Assembly (NCBI GenBank): GCA_944393415.1
Contig: CALYAD010000053.1
Span: forward strand, 1 to 64,000
DNA length: 64,000 nucleotides
From: an uncultured Clostridia bacterium
GTDB taxonomy: Bacteria > Bacillota > Clostridia > Oscillospirales > CAG-272
Reading direction: 5' to 3'
The position numbers were made by a program, and so were the translations under genes. Of the stretch, positions 43,945 through 53,563 are shown one piece after another. Every line of letters starts with the position of its first letter. Position 1 is the first letter of the stretch. Below the pieces are notes generated by a model. That model made no database searches. It was not told the origin of the DNA and saw only the letters and a program-made list of their open reading frames with translations.

Positions 43945-44895
43945 TTATTCCTCATCGGCTTTAAGACTGAGACCAAGTGATTCCAGCTTCTGAATTACCT
44001 CTTCCAGTGATTTCTTTCCGAGATTTCTTACCTTTATCATATCGTCCGTAGTCTTGTTCACGAGGTCTTCCACTGTATCGATGCCCGCGCGCTTCAGACA
44101 ATTGAAGCTCCTTACGGACAGGTCAAGTTCCTCAATGGTCATCTCAAGAACTTTTTCCTTTATGGTTTCCTCGCGTTCGACCATAATTTCAGCATTAATC
44201 GCTTCATCTGAAAGATCCACGAATAATTTGAGATGCTCGTTGAGTATCTTGGCTGCAAGAGATATCGCTTCCTTTGCCGATATTACTCCGTTTGTCGTGA
44301 TTTCCATTGTCAGCTTATCGTAGTCTACCATGTTTCCGACGCGTGTGTTTTCAACAGAATAGTTGACCTTGTACACCGGTGTAAAAATTGAGTCGGTGTA
44401 TATAAGACCTATCTGCGCGGGGTTGTTCTGCTTGTTCTTTTCCTGTGATACGTATCCTCTGCCGTGACCGAAAGTCAGCTCCATGAACAGGTGCGCATTT
44501 TCGCCAACGGTAGCGATAACGTGATCGGGGTTCAGAATCTCTATGTCCGAATCCTGCTTGATGTCTCCCGCCGTCGCCGTACAAGGTCCGGTCACATCCA
44601 GTACGACCGTTTTCAGGCCTTCGCAATTCAGCTTCGCCGTTATTCCCTTGACATTTAAAACGATCTCGGTCACATCCTCTTTTACCCCGGGGACAGTGGA
44701 TATCTCATGTAGCACACCGTCTATTTTTATGCTCACGACCGCCACTCCGGAGAGCGAGCTGAGCAGTACCCGGCGCAGCGAGTTGCCTAACGTCGTCCCG
44801 TATCCTCTTTCGAGCGGCTCAACGATGAATGTGCCGCTGCTTCCATCATCATTGTGGATAATGGAGCTTATATTTGGCTTTTCAATTTCTATCAT
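43945..44895 (-). CDS. rpoA: DNA-directed RNA polymerase subunit alpha
   Basis: This is a 316-residue subunit with an N-terminal assembly domain ([17 protein letters not shown] near residue 32) and a C-terminal domain that binds DNA and activators ([16 protein letters not shown] near 258, [15 protein letters not shown] near 293). The alpha dimer starts assembly of RNA polymerase. It lies between rpsD and rplQ as in most bacteria. Confidence 0.97.
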   Translation of the reverse strand: MIEIEKPNISSIIHNDDGSSGTFIVEPLERGYGTTLGNSLRRVLLSSLSGVAVVSIKIDGVLHEISTVPGVKEDVTEIVLNVKGITAKLNCEGLKTVVLDVTGPCTATAGDIKQDSDIEILNPDHVIATVGENAHLFMELTFGHGRGYVSQEKNKQNNPAQIGLIYTDSIFTPVYKVNYSVENTRVGNMVDYDKLTMEITTNGVISAKEAISLAAKILNEHLKLFVDLSDEAINAEIMVEREETIKEKVLEMTIEELDLSVRSFNCLKRAGIDTVEDLVNKTTDDMIKVRNLGKKSLEEVIQKLESLGLSLKADEE

Positions 44896-44970
44896 TTCAC
44901 GTTACCCTCCTGTGTAGTTTGTTAGCCGCGGTCGCCCCACGGCCGGTTAACAGTTTGCCGGGGGTGGGTA

Positions 44971-45603
44971 TTACTTGGAGTACAATTCGACTATGAGCTG
45001 TTCCTCGAACGGGAAGTCAATATCCTCTCTCTTGGGAAGGGCTTCAAGCGTCGCCTTTACCGCTTCTTTATCTACCGCAAGCCATTTGGGAGCTATTCTT
45101 GAATCAAGTCCCTCGATAAGCTCCTTTATTTTTGCGGACGAACGGCTCTCCTCGCGAACTGTAATCACATCTCCCGCTTTTAAAAGCATGGAGGGAATAG
45201 TCGCTTTTTTGCCGTTTACTCTGAAATGTCCGTGAAGTACGAGCTGACGGGCTTCCTTACGGCTCTCCGCCATTCCCATTCTGTACACCACGTTATCGAA
45301 TCTTCTTTCAAGAAGGATAAGAAGATTCTCGCCGGTTACTCCTTCAGTACGGTCTGCCTCGACAAAGTAAGATTTGAACTGAGACTCCTGAAGTCCGTAG
45401 TATCTCTTAGCCTTCTGCTTTTCACGGAGCTGTTTTCCGTATTCCTTTTCCTTCGCTCTGGAGCCGGAGGCGCCATGCTGTCCGGGAGCCGCGGAACGAT
45501 GCTCAATGGAGCATTTTCCGTTAAGGCAACGGTCTCCCTTCAGAAAGAGCTTGGTTTTTTCTCTGCGACAAAGTCTGCATGATGGTCCTGTATATCTTGC
45601 CAT
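44971..45603 (-). CDS. rpsD: 30S ribosomal protein S4
   Basis: This 210-residue rRNA-binding protein is in the zinc-binding form: [18 protein letters not shown] and CSIEH near residues 9-34 give four cysteines. The S4 domain with [19 protein letters not shown] follows. It nucleates 30S assembly. It lies between rpsK and rpoA. GGAGGG precedes the start. Confidence 0.96.
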   Translation of the reverse strand: MARYTGPSCRLCRREKTKLFLKGDRCLNGKCSIEHRSAAPGQHGASGSRAKEKEYGKQLREKQKAKRYYGLQESQFKSYFVEADRTEGVTGENLLILLERRFDNVVYRMGMAESRKEARQLVLHGHFRVNGKKATIPSMLLKAGDVITVREESRSSAKIKELIEGLDSRIAPKWLAVDKEAVKATLEALPKREDIDFPFEEQLIVELYSK

Positions 45604-45621
45604 TATCTGTTTCCCTCCAAA

Positions 45622-46035
45622 TTAAACTCTTCTGCGCTTGGGAGGACGGCATCCGTTGTGCGGAATAGGCGTCACGTCCTTGATGAGCGTGATATCAAGT
45701 CCCGCGGCCGCAAGCGCGCGTATCGCGCTTTCTCTGCCCGCCCCGGGGCCCTTTACATATACCTCAACGGTCTTCATTCCGTGATCCATAGCTATCTTTG
45801 CTGCTGTTTCCGCCGCGGACTGCGCGGCGAAGGGGGTGGACTTTCTGGAACCCTTAAAACCGAGCTCTCCTGCGGATGCCCATGATATGGCGTTCCCCTG
45901 TACGTCGGTTATGGTTATTATGGTGTTATTGAATGTCGCGCGGATATGTGCCGCACCCTTTTCAACATTTTTGCGTTCACGGCGCTTTTTTATGACTTTT
46001 CTTCCGGCTGCCGCTGTGCCCTGTGCTTTTGCCAT
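45622..46035 (-). CDS. rpsK: 30S ribosomal protein S11
   Basis: This is a 137-residue protein with [16 protein letters not shown], the [12 protein letters not shown] segment, [15 protein letters not shown] and the terminal [18 protein letters not shown]. It contacts the mRNA exit path of the 30S platform. The N-terminal 20 residues are basic and Ala-rich. Order rpsM-rpsK-rpsD is conserved. Confidence 0.97.
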   Translation of the reverse strand: MAKAQGTAAAGRKVIKKRRERKNVEKGAAHIRATFNNTIITITDVQGNAISWASAGELGFKGSRKSTPFAAQSAAETAAKIAMDHGMKTVEVYVKGPGAGRESAIRALAAAGLDITLIKDVTPIPHNGCRPPKRRRV

Positions 46036-46050
46036 TCCTGCTTCACTCCC

Positions 46051-46419
46051 TTACTTCTTCTTATTTGCAATGGTCTTTGCGGGTCCCTTGCGGGTTCTCG
46101 CGTTTGTCTTGGTGCGCTGTCCTCTTACCGGGAGACCTTTTCTGTGTCTTATTCCGCGATAGCAGTTGATTTCCACCATACGCTTGATGTCCATCGCCAC
46201 GTCACGCTTAAGATCGCCCTCGACCTTATAGTTTTCCTGGATCTCGTCACGAAGTCTCGCGATCTCATCCTCAGTCAGATCCTTTGCTCTGGTATCAGGA
46301 TTGATACCGGTTTTTGCAAGGATATCGTTTGAGCTTTTTCTGCCAATGCCGTAGATATAGGTAAGTGCTATTTCAATTCTTTTTGAATTCGGAAGATCTA
46401 CACCTGCTAAACGAGCCAT
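46051..46419 (-). CDS. rpsM: 30S ribosomal protein S13
   Basis: This 122-residue head protein contacts the A and P site tRNAs. It begins [18 protein letters not shown], contains [15 protein letters not shown], and ends in the basic [19 protein letters not shown] region. It is first of the alpha group after rpmJ. Confidence 0.97.
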   Translation of the reverse strand: MARLAGVDLPNSKRIEIALTYIYGIGRKSSNDILAKTGINPDTRAKDLTEDEIARLRDEIQENYKVEGDLKRDVAMDIKRMVEINCYRGIRHRKGLPVRGQRTKTNARTRKGPAKTIANKKK

Positions 46420-46438
46420 GCTCTTTACTCTCCTTCTT

Positions 46439-46552
46439 TTAGCCTTGTCTTTGTTTATGCTTCGGGTTTTCGCAAATTACCATTACGACCCCTTTGCGCT
46501 TTATTATTTTGCATTTGTCGCAAATTTTCTTTACGGATGGTTTGACTTTCAT
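46439..46552 (-). CDS. rpmJ: 50S ribosomal protein L36
   Basis: This 37-residue zinc-ribbon protein starts [19 protein letters not shown] and ends [12 protein letters not shown]. The C-x2-C, then C and H ligands are complete, as in the zinc-type L36. The gene is found by position between infA and rpsM. The start is preceded by AAAGGAATGGTATAAAA. Confidence 0.96.
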   Translation of the reverse strand: MKVKPSVKKICDKCKIIKRKGVVMVICENPKHKQRQG

Positions 46553-46570
46553 TTTTATACCATTCCTTTC

Positions 46571-46789
46571 TTATTTTTGCCGCCATGTGATCCGACCCTT
46601 GGTGAGGTCGTATACCGATACCTCGACCGTTACCTTATCACCGGGCAGAATCCAGATATAATTCATCCTCAGCTTGCCCGATATATGCGCGGTCACGATA
46701 TGACCGTTGGGCAGCTTGACCTTAAAGGCGGCGTTGGGCAGCGCCTCAACTACCGTTCCTTCAAACTCCATTACGTCGTCCTTAGCCAG
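46571..46789 (-). CDS. infA: translation initiation factor IF-1, probable CTG start
   Basis: IF-1 is an OB-fold factor that blocks the 30S A site during initiation. The core [35 protein letters not shown] and [11 protein letters not shown] are typical. The first ATG (46771) would give a 66-residue protein lacking the conserved AKDDV start. Upstream in frame the codons read CTG GCT AAG GAC GAC GTA, giving (M)AKDDV and exactly the usual 72 residues, with GGGGGG six bases before CTG. Two ATT codons precede it. Start at the internal ATG is also possible, since AAGGA lies seven bases before it. See findings. Confidence 0.88.
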   Translation of the reverse strand: MAKDDVMEFEGTVVEALPNAAFKVKLPNGHIVTAHISGKLRMNYIWILPGDKVTVEVSVYDLTKGRITWRQK

Positions 46790-46795
46790 AATAAT

Positions 46796-46801
46796 CCCCC
46801 C
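46796..46801 (-). promoter_or_regulatory. G-tract ribosome site of infA
   Basis: GGGGGG followed by ATTATT and CTG decides the longer infA reading. It is an unusual ribosome site compared with the AGGAGG-like sites of its neighbours. Confidence 0.5.
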
Positions 46802-46828
46802 AAATCTTTGATCTGATCTTACTGATCT

Positions 46829-47578
46829 TTACGCCTGCGTAAGAATAGACGGACCGTTTGCGGTTATCGCCACTGTGTTTTCATAATGCGCCGACAGCTT
46901 TCCGTCGGTTGTTACCACCGTCCACTTGTTGTCCAGCACACGGACAGTAAACCCACCGGCGTTGACCATAGGCTCTATCGCTATAGTCATTCCCTCGCAT
47001 AGTCTCGCTCCTCGTCCCGGAACCCCGTAGTTCGGAACCTCAGGCTCCTCGTGAAGCTCATGCCCCACTCCGTGTCCCACAAAGGTTTTGACTACGGAAA
47101 AGCCGTTTTCGGCGGCATGACTTCCTATAGCGGCGCCGATATCGCCTATCCGCTTACCGGGCAAAGCCATTTCCATTCCTTTATAAAAGCATTCCTTTGT
47201 CACTTTGATCAGCTTTTCAGCTTCCTTGCCGATCTTTCCTACAGCGAACGTTCTTGCGCTGTCTCCGTGAAAGCCCTTATAATACGCCCCGACGTCTATT
47301 TTAACTATATCACCCTCGCGCAGTATTTTTTTATCCGAAGGGATACCGTGTATGACCTCTTCGTTGACGCTGATGCAGGCGCTGCCCGGAAATCCGCCGT
47401 AGCCAAGGAATGACGGCGTCGCTCCCTGCTTTTCAATATACCTGCGCACTATGGCGTCAAGCTCCAGTGTACTGACACCTTCCCTGACCGCCTCGCCCGC
47501 GGCAAGCAGGGCTTCTGCCGTAATCCTGCCCGAGTCCCGCATTTTAACGATCTGTTCGTTGTTCTTCAGCTTAATCAT
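46829..47578 (-). CDS. map: methionine aminopeptidase type I
   Basis: This 249-residue metalloprotease removes the N-terminal Met from new proteins. Metal ligands occur in IKIDVGAYYKGFHGDSARTF (Asp, Asp), GHGVGHELHEEP (His), TIAIEPM (Glu) and YENTVAI (Glu). It lies between adk and infA. The start at 47578 (MIKLKNNEQI) is the family start; a frame of nine more codons including a second ATG reaches into a hairpin. No zinc-finger extension is present. Confidence 0.94.
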   Translation of the reverse strand: MIKLKNNEQIVKMRDSGRITAEALLAAGEAVREGVSTLELDAIVRRYIEKQGATPSFLGYGGFPGSACISVNEEVIHGIPSDKKILREGDIVKIDVGAYYKGFHGDSARTFAVGKIGKEAEKLIKVTKECFYKGMEMALPGKRIGDIGAAIGSHAAENGFSVVKTFVGHGVGHELHEEPEVPNYGVPGRGARLCEGMTIAIEPMVNAGGFTVRVLDNKWTVVTTDGKLSAHYENTVAITANGPSILTQA

Positions 47579-47592
47579 ATCAACATTATCAC

Positions 47593-47633
47593 CCATTGCC
47601 GCCATACGGCGGCAATAAACCGTTTAATCGGTT
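47593..47633 (-). repeat. paired hairpin repeat in front of map
   Basis: On the minus strand AAACCGATTAAACGGTTT is followed by ATTGCCGCC-GTAT-GGCGGCAAT, the same two-part unit as at 23376-23416. It separates adk from map, so map may be made from a processed or attenuated transcript. Confidence 0.6.
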
Positions 47634-47779
47634 TTTCACAGACATGAAAATTTTTCTGTATTAAACCCGTAAACAAGCGTTTATCAAACACCCGCTTGAA
47701 ACAAGTCAAAAAATCGAATAATATTCTGATTTTCAGAAAATCATAAACAATTCTGACACGATAAAATCAAACCTTTAAA
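47634..47779. repeat. degenerate repeat spacer between adk and map
   Basis: The 146-base spacer contains AAAATTTTT with CAGACATG, and AATTCTGACACGATAAAATC, which resembles the CGTTCTGACACGATGAAA core of units at 15927-16265, in the plus reading. It looks like an eroded copy. No gene is seen. Confidence 0.4.
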
Positions 47780-48418
47780 TCAGTCCCCTTTTATCGCGTC
47801 GAGGGTAAGGCGGGTGGTATCCTTTACCTCCTCCTGACCAATGACCGTTCTGAGTTTGCCTCTCTCAGCGTAAAACGCTTCCAGCGGCTGGGTTTGTTCA
47901 TGATATACCTTCAGTCTTTGTTTCACGACCTCCGGTTTGTCGTCTTCGCGAACGGCTACCTCAGAGCCGCATACTGTACAAACTGACTTTCCGCCCTCCT
48001 CCTTAGGAGGATTATATTTCACATGAAACGTTGCGCCGCACTTCGGGCAGTAACGTCTTCCTGCGGAACGCTCGATTATGACTTCGTCCGGAACGTATAT
48101 ATTCACTACCTTGTCTATATCCTCGCCCATTGACTCCAGCGCCTGCGCCTGAGCAACAGTCCTCGGAAATCCGTCAAGTATATATCCGCCATCGAGCGAG
48201 TTCAGTTTTTCCCGGACTATTCCGACAACTATTTCGTCGCTGACGAGCTTCCCCTCAGCGATCACCGATTTTGCCGCAAGTCCGACGGGAGTGCCTTTCG
48301 CTATTGCCTCCCGTATCATGTTTCCCGTTGATATCGTGGGTATATCAAGTGCCCGGCTTACCGCCGACGCCTGTGTACCCTTGCCCGCTCCGGGCGCACC
48401 CAAAAAAATAATTTTCAT
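47780..48418 (-). CDS. adk: adenylate kinase, zinc-containing LID
   Basis: This 212-residue enzyme interconverts ATP, AMP and ADP. P-loop is GAPGAGKGTQAS near residue 7. The NMP-binding STGNMIREAI and DGFPRTVAQAQAL follow. The LID has four cysteines, CPKCGATFHV ... CTVCGS, typical of Gram-positive enzymes. The start at 48418 is preferred over 14 extra codons that run into secY. It follows secY in the operon. Confidence 0.96.
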   Translation of the reverse strand: MKIIFLGAPGAGKGTQASAVSRALDIPTISTGNMIREAIAKGTPVGLAAKSVIAEGKLVSDEIVVGIVREKLNSLDGGYILDGFPRTVAQAQALESMGEDIDKVVNIYVPDEVIIERSAGRRYCPKCGATFHVKYNPPKEEGGKSVCTVCGSEVAVREDDKPEVVKQRLKVYHEQTQPLEAFYAERGKLRTVIGQEEVKDTTRLTLDAIKGD

Positions 48419-48452
48419 ATAGGAAACCCCAATCTTAAAAAGCGCGCGCTTC

Positions 48453-49745
48453 TTATTCAAGGAAGCCCTTGTAATGACGCATGGTCATCTGCGCCTCTAT
48501 CTCGCGTGTCGTTTCGAGTATAACACCGACGACTATGAGCAGCGAAGAGCCGCCGAACGCCAGCGAACCGAGCGATGTCCCGGAAATAATATTGACTATA
48601 AGCGGTATCACGGCCACGATCGCAAGGAATATTGCGCCTATGAGCGTTATTCTGTTGAGTATTTTGGTAATATAATCTGAGGTCGGCTTTCCCGGACGAA
48701 TACCCGGTATAAAGCCTCCGTTTTTCTTGAGGTTATTCGCCACCTCCACAGGATTGAAGGAGATTACGACATAGAAATACGAGAAACCTATTATCAGCGC
48801 GAAGAATATCACCGCGTACAGAATAGAGTTGTAGGACAGTATATTGAAAAACGTATCCCAGAAGCCGCCTTCCTTTATTCTGGTCGCGACCATCATCTCT
48901 ATCATGCTCGGTATGGTGACTATCGACTGCGCGAATATTATCGGCATAACGCCGTTCATGTTCAGCTTTATCGGAAGCATTGTGCTCTGTCCTCCGTACA
49001 TCTTGCGGCCGACTACCTTCTTTGCGTACTGTACGGGAAGTCTGCGCTCGCTGTTGGTAACGAAAACAACAAAGACAGTCATCGCCAGAGCCGCGAACGC
49101 GAGTATCTCTACGAGAACAAGATGCCACGCGTCGCCTATCGCGTAAGAGCCGAGGCTGATTACGCCTGATACCGTGGAAGCTATGATATTAGCGAAAAGT
49201 ATAATGGAAATACCGTTTCCGATACCCTTGTCATTGATCTTTTCGGCAAGCCACATTATAAGCGCCGCGCCCGACGCGTAACAGAATACTATTACGAATC
49301 CGCCGAACACCGTCTCGCCCGTAGAAGTAAGTACACCGTAATTTTTCATATACAGATAGTACCCGAACGCGGTCAGGAAGGCAAGTCCGACCGTCACCAC
49401 TCTGGTTATCGTAGCGATCTTCTTTTGTCCGTCGTCACTCTTGGACATTCTCTCAAGCTTCGGTATTGCCACCGCAAGCAGCTGCATCACTATGGAAGCG
49501 GTGATGTACGGGGAAATGGATAACGCGAACAGCGTCGCTCTTGAGAACGCCTCACCTGACAAAATATTCAGGTAAGTGAAGAAGTTTCCTCCCGAAAGCT
49601 GGAGTGTGCTTGCCATCATCTCGTAATCGGTAAACGGAACATGAATTGCCGCTCCGATACGGTACAGAAGTACGATGATCAGTGTAAAGACCATCTTTTT
49701 TCTCATCTCGGGGATCGCCCAAGCGTTTTTCAATGATTTGAACAA
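48453..49745 (-). CDS. secY: preprotein translocase subunit SecY
   Basis: This 430-residue, ten-helix channel protein is the core of the Sec translocon. Recognisable are SGGNFFTYLNILSGEAFSRA (plug region), GIGNGISIILF and GGFIPGIRPGKPTSDYI. The start is TTG, preceded by GAGGTGAT, a strong complement of the 16S rRNA end; there is no nearby ATG. It begins one base before the rplO stop codon and is followed by adk. Confidence 0.97.
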   Translation of the reverse strand: MFKSLKNAWAIPEMRKKMVFTLIIVLLYRIGAAIHVPFTDYEMMASTLQLSGGNFFTYLNILSGEAFSRATLFALSISPYITASIVMQLLAVAIPKLERMSKSDDGQKKIATITRVVTVGLAFLTAFGYYLYMKNYGVLTSTGETVFGGFVIVFCYASGAALIMWLAEKINDKGIGNGISIILFANIIASTVSGVISLGSYAIGDAWHLVLVEILAFAALAMTVFVVFVTNSERRLPVQYAKKVVGRKMYGGQSTMLPIKLNMNGVMPIIFAQSIVTIPSMIEMMVATRIKEGGFWDTFFNILSYNSILYAVIFFALIIGFSYFYVVISFNPVEVANNLKKNGGFIPGIRPGKPTSDYITKILNRITLIGAIFLAIVAVIPLIVNIISGTSLGSLAFGGSSLLIVVGVILETTREIEAQMTMRHYKGFLE

Positions 49746-49746
49746 C

Positions 49747-50187
49747 TCAGATCACCTCTGCTTTCCCACCGGCAGCTTCAATCTTTTCCTTTGCGGCCGC
49801 TGAGAAGACAGTAGCCCTTACGGTAATCTTCTTGCTGATCTCACCGTCGCCGAGAACCTTTAAACCGTCGTGAGCCTTACGAATAACGCGGTCACTAAGC
49901 AGAGTATTTACGTCTATTACGTCGCCATCGGCATATTTTTCAAGCGTCTTGACATTTACAACAGCATAAACCTTGGCGAATCTGTTGTTAAAGCCTCTTT
50001 TGGGAAGCCTTCTGTAGAGCGGGTTCTGACCTCCTTCAAAACCGGGACGCACGCCGCCGCCGGAACGGGCGTTCTGGCCCTTATGTCCCTTGCCGGCTGT
50101 CTTACCGTTTCCGGAGCCGATTCCTCTGCCCTTACGCCAGGCCTTTTTTACTGAGCCTTCGGCGGGAGAAAGTTCGTGGAGCTTCAT
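49747..50187 (-). CDS. rplO: 50S ribosomal protein L15
   Basis: This is a 146-residue protein with the glycine-rich N-terminus [22 protein letters not shown] and [17 protein letters not shown]. It binds 23S rRNA late in assembly. It lies between rpmD and secY. Confidence 0.97.
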   Translation of the reverse strand: MKLHELSPAEGSVKKAWRKGRGIGSGNGKTAGKGHKGQNARSGGGVRPGFEGGQNPLYRRLPKRGFNNRFAKVYAVVNVKTLEKYADGDVIDVNTLLSDRVIRKAHDGLKVLGDGEISKKITVRATVFSAAAKEKIEAAGGKAEVI

Positions 50188-50219
50188 TTATTTTCCTCCT
50201 TTATCAGATAAATAGCAAT

Positions 50220-50396
50220 TTAATTGTCTTGTTTCTCGACCTTTACAAGATGAGAAATCACAGCTATCTTTCCCATATTGGCGGCGTTTTCCGCTACCGT
50301 TACGGTATTGCCCGGACGCTTTAAGCCCAGGGAAAGAGCTGTCGCCTTTTGCTTCGGCTGTACGCCTATAAGGCTTCTGACGAGAGTTATTTTCAT
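50220..50396 (-). CDS. rpmD: 50S ribosomal protein L30
   Basis: This 58-residue protein reads MKITLVRSLIGVQPKQKATA near its start and KRPGNTVTVAENAANMGKI later, typical of bacterial L30. The gene was found by position between rpsE and rplO. The start at 50396 follows AAAGGAACAGTCATAAAA. Confidence 0.95.
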   Translation of the reverse strand: MKITLVRSLIGVQPKQKATALSLGLKRPGNTVTVAENAANMGKIAVISHLVKVEKQDN

Positions 50397-50523
50397 TTTT
50401 ATGACTGTTCCTTTCTTACATCGAATAAGTGTTTCGTGTGCGGTTGAAGCCGCGCCATAGCTTACGGCGCGGAAGTCACAAAAGGCGGAGCCTGAAAATT
50501 GATTTTCAAGCTTGCTTCCCTCC

Positions 50524-51030
50524 TCAGTTCTTCAGCTCTTCTACCGTCAGACCGCGGATACGAGCTACCTCCTCCGCCGTACGCAGAGCCTTAAGCCCCT
50601 CAAACGTTGCCTTAACAACATTGGTAACATTATTGGAACGGAGGCATTTGGTTCTTATATTCTTAATGCCCGCCATCTCCATGACCGCGCGGACCGCTCC
50701 GCCGGCAATAACTCCGGTACCTTCGGGCGCCGGCTTAAGAAGCACCTTGCCCGCTCCGAATACTCCAGTAATCTCGTGGGGTATCGTATTACCTGACATA
50801 GATACCTCTATCATGTTTTTCTTTGCGTCCTCTATCGCTTTGCGCATTGCTTCCGGTACTTCGGCTGCCTTACCGAGGCCGTAGCCCACATGTCCGTTTC
50901 CGTCTCCGACTATCATAAGCGAGGTGAAACGCATTATGCGTCCTCCCTTTACCGTCTTTGAGACGCGGTTTATGGCTACGTTTACTTCCTTAAGGTCCAA
51001 AGCTGACGCATCTATTCTCTTGTTTGCCAT
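50524..51030 (-). CDS. rpsE: 30S ribosomal protein S5
   Basis: This 168-residue protein combines an S5 RNA-binding domain ([37 protein letters not shown]) with a C-terminal fold containing [18 protein letters not shown]. It helps decoding accuracy. It follows rplR by 14 bases. A 127-base spacer separates it from rpmD. Confidence 0.97.
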   Translation of the reverse strand: MANKRIDASALDLKEVNVAINRVSKTVKGGRIMRFTSLMIVGDGNGHVGYGLGKAAEVPEAMRKAIEDAKKNMIEVSMSGNTIPHEITGVFGAGKVLLKPAPEGTGVIAGGAVRAVMEMAGIKNIRTKCLRSNNVTNVVKATFEGLKALRTAEEVARIRGLTVEELKN

Positions 51031-51044
51031 TACTTTTGTCCTCC

Positions 51045-51404
51045 TCAGAACTTAAGTCCGCCCTCTCGGGCGCCTTCCGCAAGCTCCTGTACCCTTCCGT
51101 GATACAGATAGCCGCCTCTGTCAAATACTACTGTCTCTATGCCTTTTGCCGCCGCTCTTTCGGCGATTCTTTTTCCTACCTCGCGGGCAGCGGTCTTGTT
51201 TCCTCCGTACATACCGAAATCCTTTTCGGTGCTCGTGGCGCTTACCAGCGTGACACCGCTTACGTCGTCGATTATCTGCGCCGAAATATTTGCGTTGGAA
51301 CGGTAAACACAAAGACGGGGACGCTCCGGCGTACCGGATATTTTGGCTCTGACTCGTTTATGTCTCTGCAGTCTTGCTTTATTTGTATCCTGTTTTGTTA
51401 TCAT
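51045..51404 (-). CDS. rplR: 50S ribosomal protein L18
   Basis: This is a 119-residue protein with [18 protein letters not shown] and [12 protein letters not shown], then [15 protein letters not shown] and the terminal [20 protein letters not shown]. It binds 5S rRNA with L5 and L25. It lies between rplF and rpsE. Confidence 0.97.
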   Translation of the reverse strand: MITKQDTNKARLQRHKRVRAKISGTPERPRLCVYRSNANISAQIIDDVSGVTLVSATSTEKDFGMYGGNKTAAREVGKRIAERAAAKGIETVVFDRGGYLYHGRVQELAEGAREGGLKF

Positions 51405-51421
51405 CTGCCTACCCTCCTCTA

Positions 51422-51961
51422 TTATTTACCGGCCTTACCGGCTTTGCGGCGGATACGCTCATCGGCATACTTAACGCCCTTGCCGAGGTACGGCTCCGGG
51501 GGTCTCTTCTCGCGGACCTGCGCCGCGACCTGTCCGACGACCTGCTTATCTATACCCTTCACTATCACGATGTTTGGCTGCGGGGATTCAAAGGTAACTC
51601 CATTGCCGTCCTCGAAAATAATCGGATGAGAGTGACCGAGGTTCATTGTGAGAGTTTTGCCTGATTTCTGCGCTCTGTATCCGACGCCGACTATCTCAAG
51701 CTGCTTGGAGTAGCCCTCGGTAACGCCTATCACCATATTGTTCAGAAGTGTGCGGGTAAGTCCATGAAGCGCCTTGTTTTCCGATTCGTCGTTAGGACGC
51801 TCGACCTTAGCCACCGCGCCCTCGACCTTTATTATCATATTTTTGTGAAGCTGCTGGGTTACTGTTCCCTTTGGACCTTTTACGGTAACAAGATTACCGG
51901 CATCGACCTTGATGTCCACGCCAGCGGGAATGGCAACCGGCTGTTTTCCGATTCTTGACAT
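51422..51961 (-). CDS. rplF: 50S ribosomal protein L6
   Basis: This 179-residue protein starts [19 protein letters not shown]; two L6 folds follow, with [20 protein letters not shown] and the terminal [23 protein letters not shown] at 51961 is chosen after GGATAAGGAA; eight extra open codons are in rpsH. It lies between rpsH and rplR. Confidence 0.97.
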   Translation of the reverse strand: MSRIGKQPVAIPAGVDIKVDAGNLVTVKGPKGTVTQQLHKNMIIKVEGAVAKVERPNDESENKALHGLTRTLLNNMVIGVTEGYSKQLEIVGVGYRAQKSGKTLTMNLGHSHPIIFEDGNGVTFESPQPNIVIVKGIDKQVVGQVAAQVREKRPPEPYLGKGVKYADERIRRKAGKAGK

Positions 51962-51978
51962 TTCCTTATCCTCCCAAG

Positions 51979-52374
51979 TTACCATACGAAGGCAAGCACT
52001 TCGCCGCCCACGTTTTCTTTTCTGGCCTTTTTGTCTGTCATCACACCCTTGGATGTGGAAACAATGGCTATACCGAGTCCGTTCATTACCTTCGGCATAT
52101 CGGCACAGTTTGCGTACACGCGCAGACCGGGCTTTGAAACTCTCTTGAGTCCCGTTATGGCCTTCTGCTTGCCGATGTACTTAAGCGTTACCTTGATTAT
52201 ACCCTGCTTGTTATCGTCTATTATCTGATAGCCCTTTATATATCCCTCGTTTGCAAGAATGTCGGCTATAGCCTTCTTCATGTTCGACGCGGGGATCTCG
52301 ACCGATTCATGTCTGGCATCGCTGGCGTTTCTGATGCGAGTCAGCATATCGGCAATTACATCTGATATTTGCAT
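51979..52374 (-). CDS. rpsH: 30S ribosomal protein S8
   Basis: This is a 131-residue 16S rRNA-binding protein: [20 protein letters not shown] at the start, ISKPG-like [13 protein letters not shown] in the middle and the terminal [10 protein letters not shown]. In many bacteria S8 controls the spc part by binding its mRNA, though no such site was identified here. Order rplE-rpsN-rpsH is conserved. Confidence 0.97.
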   Translation of the reverse strand: MQISDVIADMLTRIRNASDARHESVEIPASNMKKAIADILANEGYIKGYQIIDDNKQGIIKVTLKYIGKQKAITGLKRVSKPGLRVYANCADMPKVMNGLGIAIVSTSKGVMTDKKARKENVGGEVLAFVW

Positions 52375-52411
52375 TTCTGAATCCTCCTTCTGTCCTTTCT
52401 AACCTTCCGTA

Positions 52412-52597
52412 TTACCAGGACGCCTTGCGGACACCGGGAATCTCGCCTTTATAGGCGCGCTCGCGGAAGCAGATGCGGCAGATGCCGAACTTGCGGAGAT
52501 AACCGTGAGGTCTGCCGCAGATCTTGCATCGATTATATTCTCTTGTTGAAAACTTCTGAGGTCTTTGCTGCTTTACCTTCATTGAAGTCTTTGCCAT
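52412..52597 (-). CDS. rpsN: 30S ribosomal protein S14, zinc type
   Basis: This 61-residue protein has [20 protein letters not shown], giving the two C-x2-C pairs of the zinc-binding S14 type, and the terminal [11 protein letters not shown]. The longer zinc-free form, used by many bacteria under zinc shortage, is not in this window. Confidence 0.97.
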   Translation of the reverse strand: MAKTSMKVKQQRPQKFSTREYNRCKICGRPHGYLRKFGICRICFRERAYKGEIPGVRKASW

Positions 52598-52611
52598 TGC
52601 GGTTTACCTCC

Positions 52612-53154
52612 TTACTTTGAAAACGGCGCGCCGAGCAGCGTAAGAAGCTCTTTGGCTTCCTCATCGGTCTTTGCCGTTGTAACAAACGCGATATCCATAC
52701 CGCGGACGCGGTCTACTTTTTCATATTCTATTTCCGGGAATATAAGCTGCTCCTTAAGTCCGAGAGAATAGTTCCCTCTTCCGTCGAAGGCGTTGGGATT
52801 TATACCCTTGAAGTCACGGACAAGCGGCAAAGCTATGCTGAAAAGTCTGTCCATGAACTCATACATTCTGTCTCCGCGGAGCGTGACCTTTCCGCCTATT
52901 GCCATTCCGGCTCTCAGCTTGAAGTTTGCCACCGACTTCTTGGCCTTGTTTATGACCGCCTTCTGTCCGGTGATCGCGGTAAGATCGCCTATTATGGCTT
53001 CCATAGCCTTTGCGTTGTCCCTTTCCTCTCCGCCGGTACCGACGTTCACCACTATCTTGTCCAGCTTGGGTATCTGCATAGGACTTTTATATCCGAATTT
53101 CTTCATAAGGGCGGGAGCAATTTCTGCCGTGTAAAGCTCTTTAAGTCTTGCCAT
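52612..53154 (-). CDS. rplE: 50S ribosomal protein L5
   Basis: This 180-residue protein binds 5S rRNA and the P-site tRNA. It has [40 protein letters not shown] and [23 protein letters not shown] at 53154 (MARLKELY) is chosen; a 32-codon longer open frame runs inside rplX and is rejected. Confidence 0.97.
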   Translation of the reverse strand: MARLKELYTAEIAPALMKKFGYKSPMQIPKLDKIVVNVGTGGEERDNAKAMEAIIGDLTAITGQKAVINKAKKSVANFKLRAGMAIGGKVTLRGDRMYEFMDRLFSIALPLVRDFKGINPNAFDGRGNYSLGLKEQLIFPEIEYEKVDRVRGMDIAFVTTAKTDEEAKELLTLLGAPFSK

Positions 53155-53167
53155 CTTTGCTGCCTCC

Positions 53168-53548
53168 TCAGTCAAATTTGTGACCGCACGGCGTACCGTC
53201 GCTCTTTTTTCCGGAGCACACGCGGATCTTATGCTTTTTCTGCTTTCCATCCTTACCGTCGACCATCTCGATGATTGTGTGATATCTTACGCCCTTCTGA
53301 CAGTCCGGGCAGTAAAGCGCTACCTTTGAGGCATACATGGCGCCCTCGACGGTAATTATACCGCCCTGCTCGCCCTGCCTGCGGGGCTTTACGTGTTTTT
53401 TAAGAAGGTTGGCTCCCTTTACTATAACCTTTCCCTCTTCCGGGGAGACCTCGAGAACCTCGCCTATCGTCCCCTTGCACTTATGGACCTTTGCCTCACC
53501 GGAAAGAACGATAACCGTATCGCCCTTCTTTACATGAACCTTATTCAT
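53168..53548 (-). CDS. rplX: 50S ribosomal protein L24 with cysteine-rich C-terminal extension
   Basis: This 126-residue protein has a KOW domain ([20 protein letters not shown], then [16 protein letters not shown]) and, after the usual ending KVALYCPDC, an extension with CPDC, then [17 protein letters not shown]. Four cysteines could bind zinc. Bacillus L24 is about 103 residues and lacks this. It starts assembly of the 50S subunit. It lies between rplN and rplE. Confidence 0.95.
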   Translation of the reverse strand: MNKVHVKKGDTVIVLSGEAKVHKCKGTIGEVLEVSPEEGKVIVKGANLLKKHVKPRRQGEQGGIITVEGAMYASKVALYCPDCQKGVRYHTIIEMVDGKDGKQKKHKIRVCSGKKSDGTPCGHKFD

Positions 53549-53563
53549 TTAACCGGCACCTCC

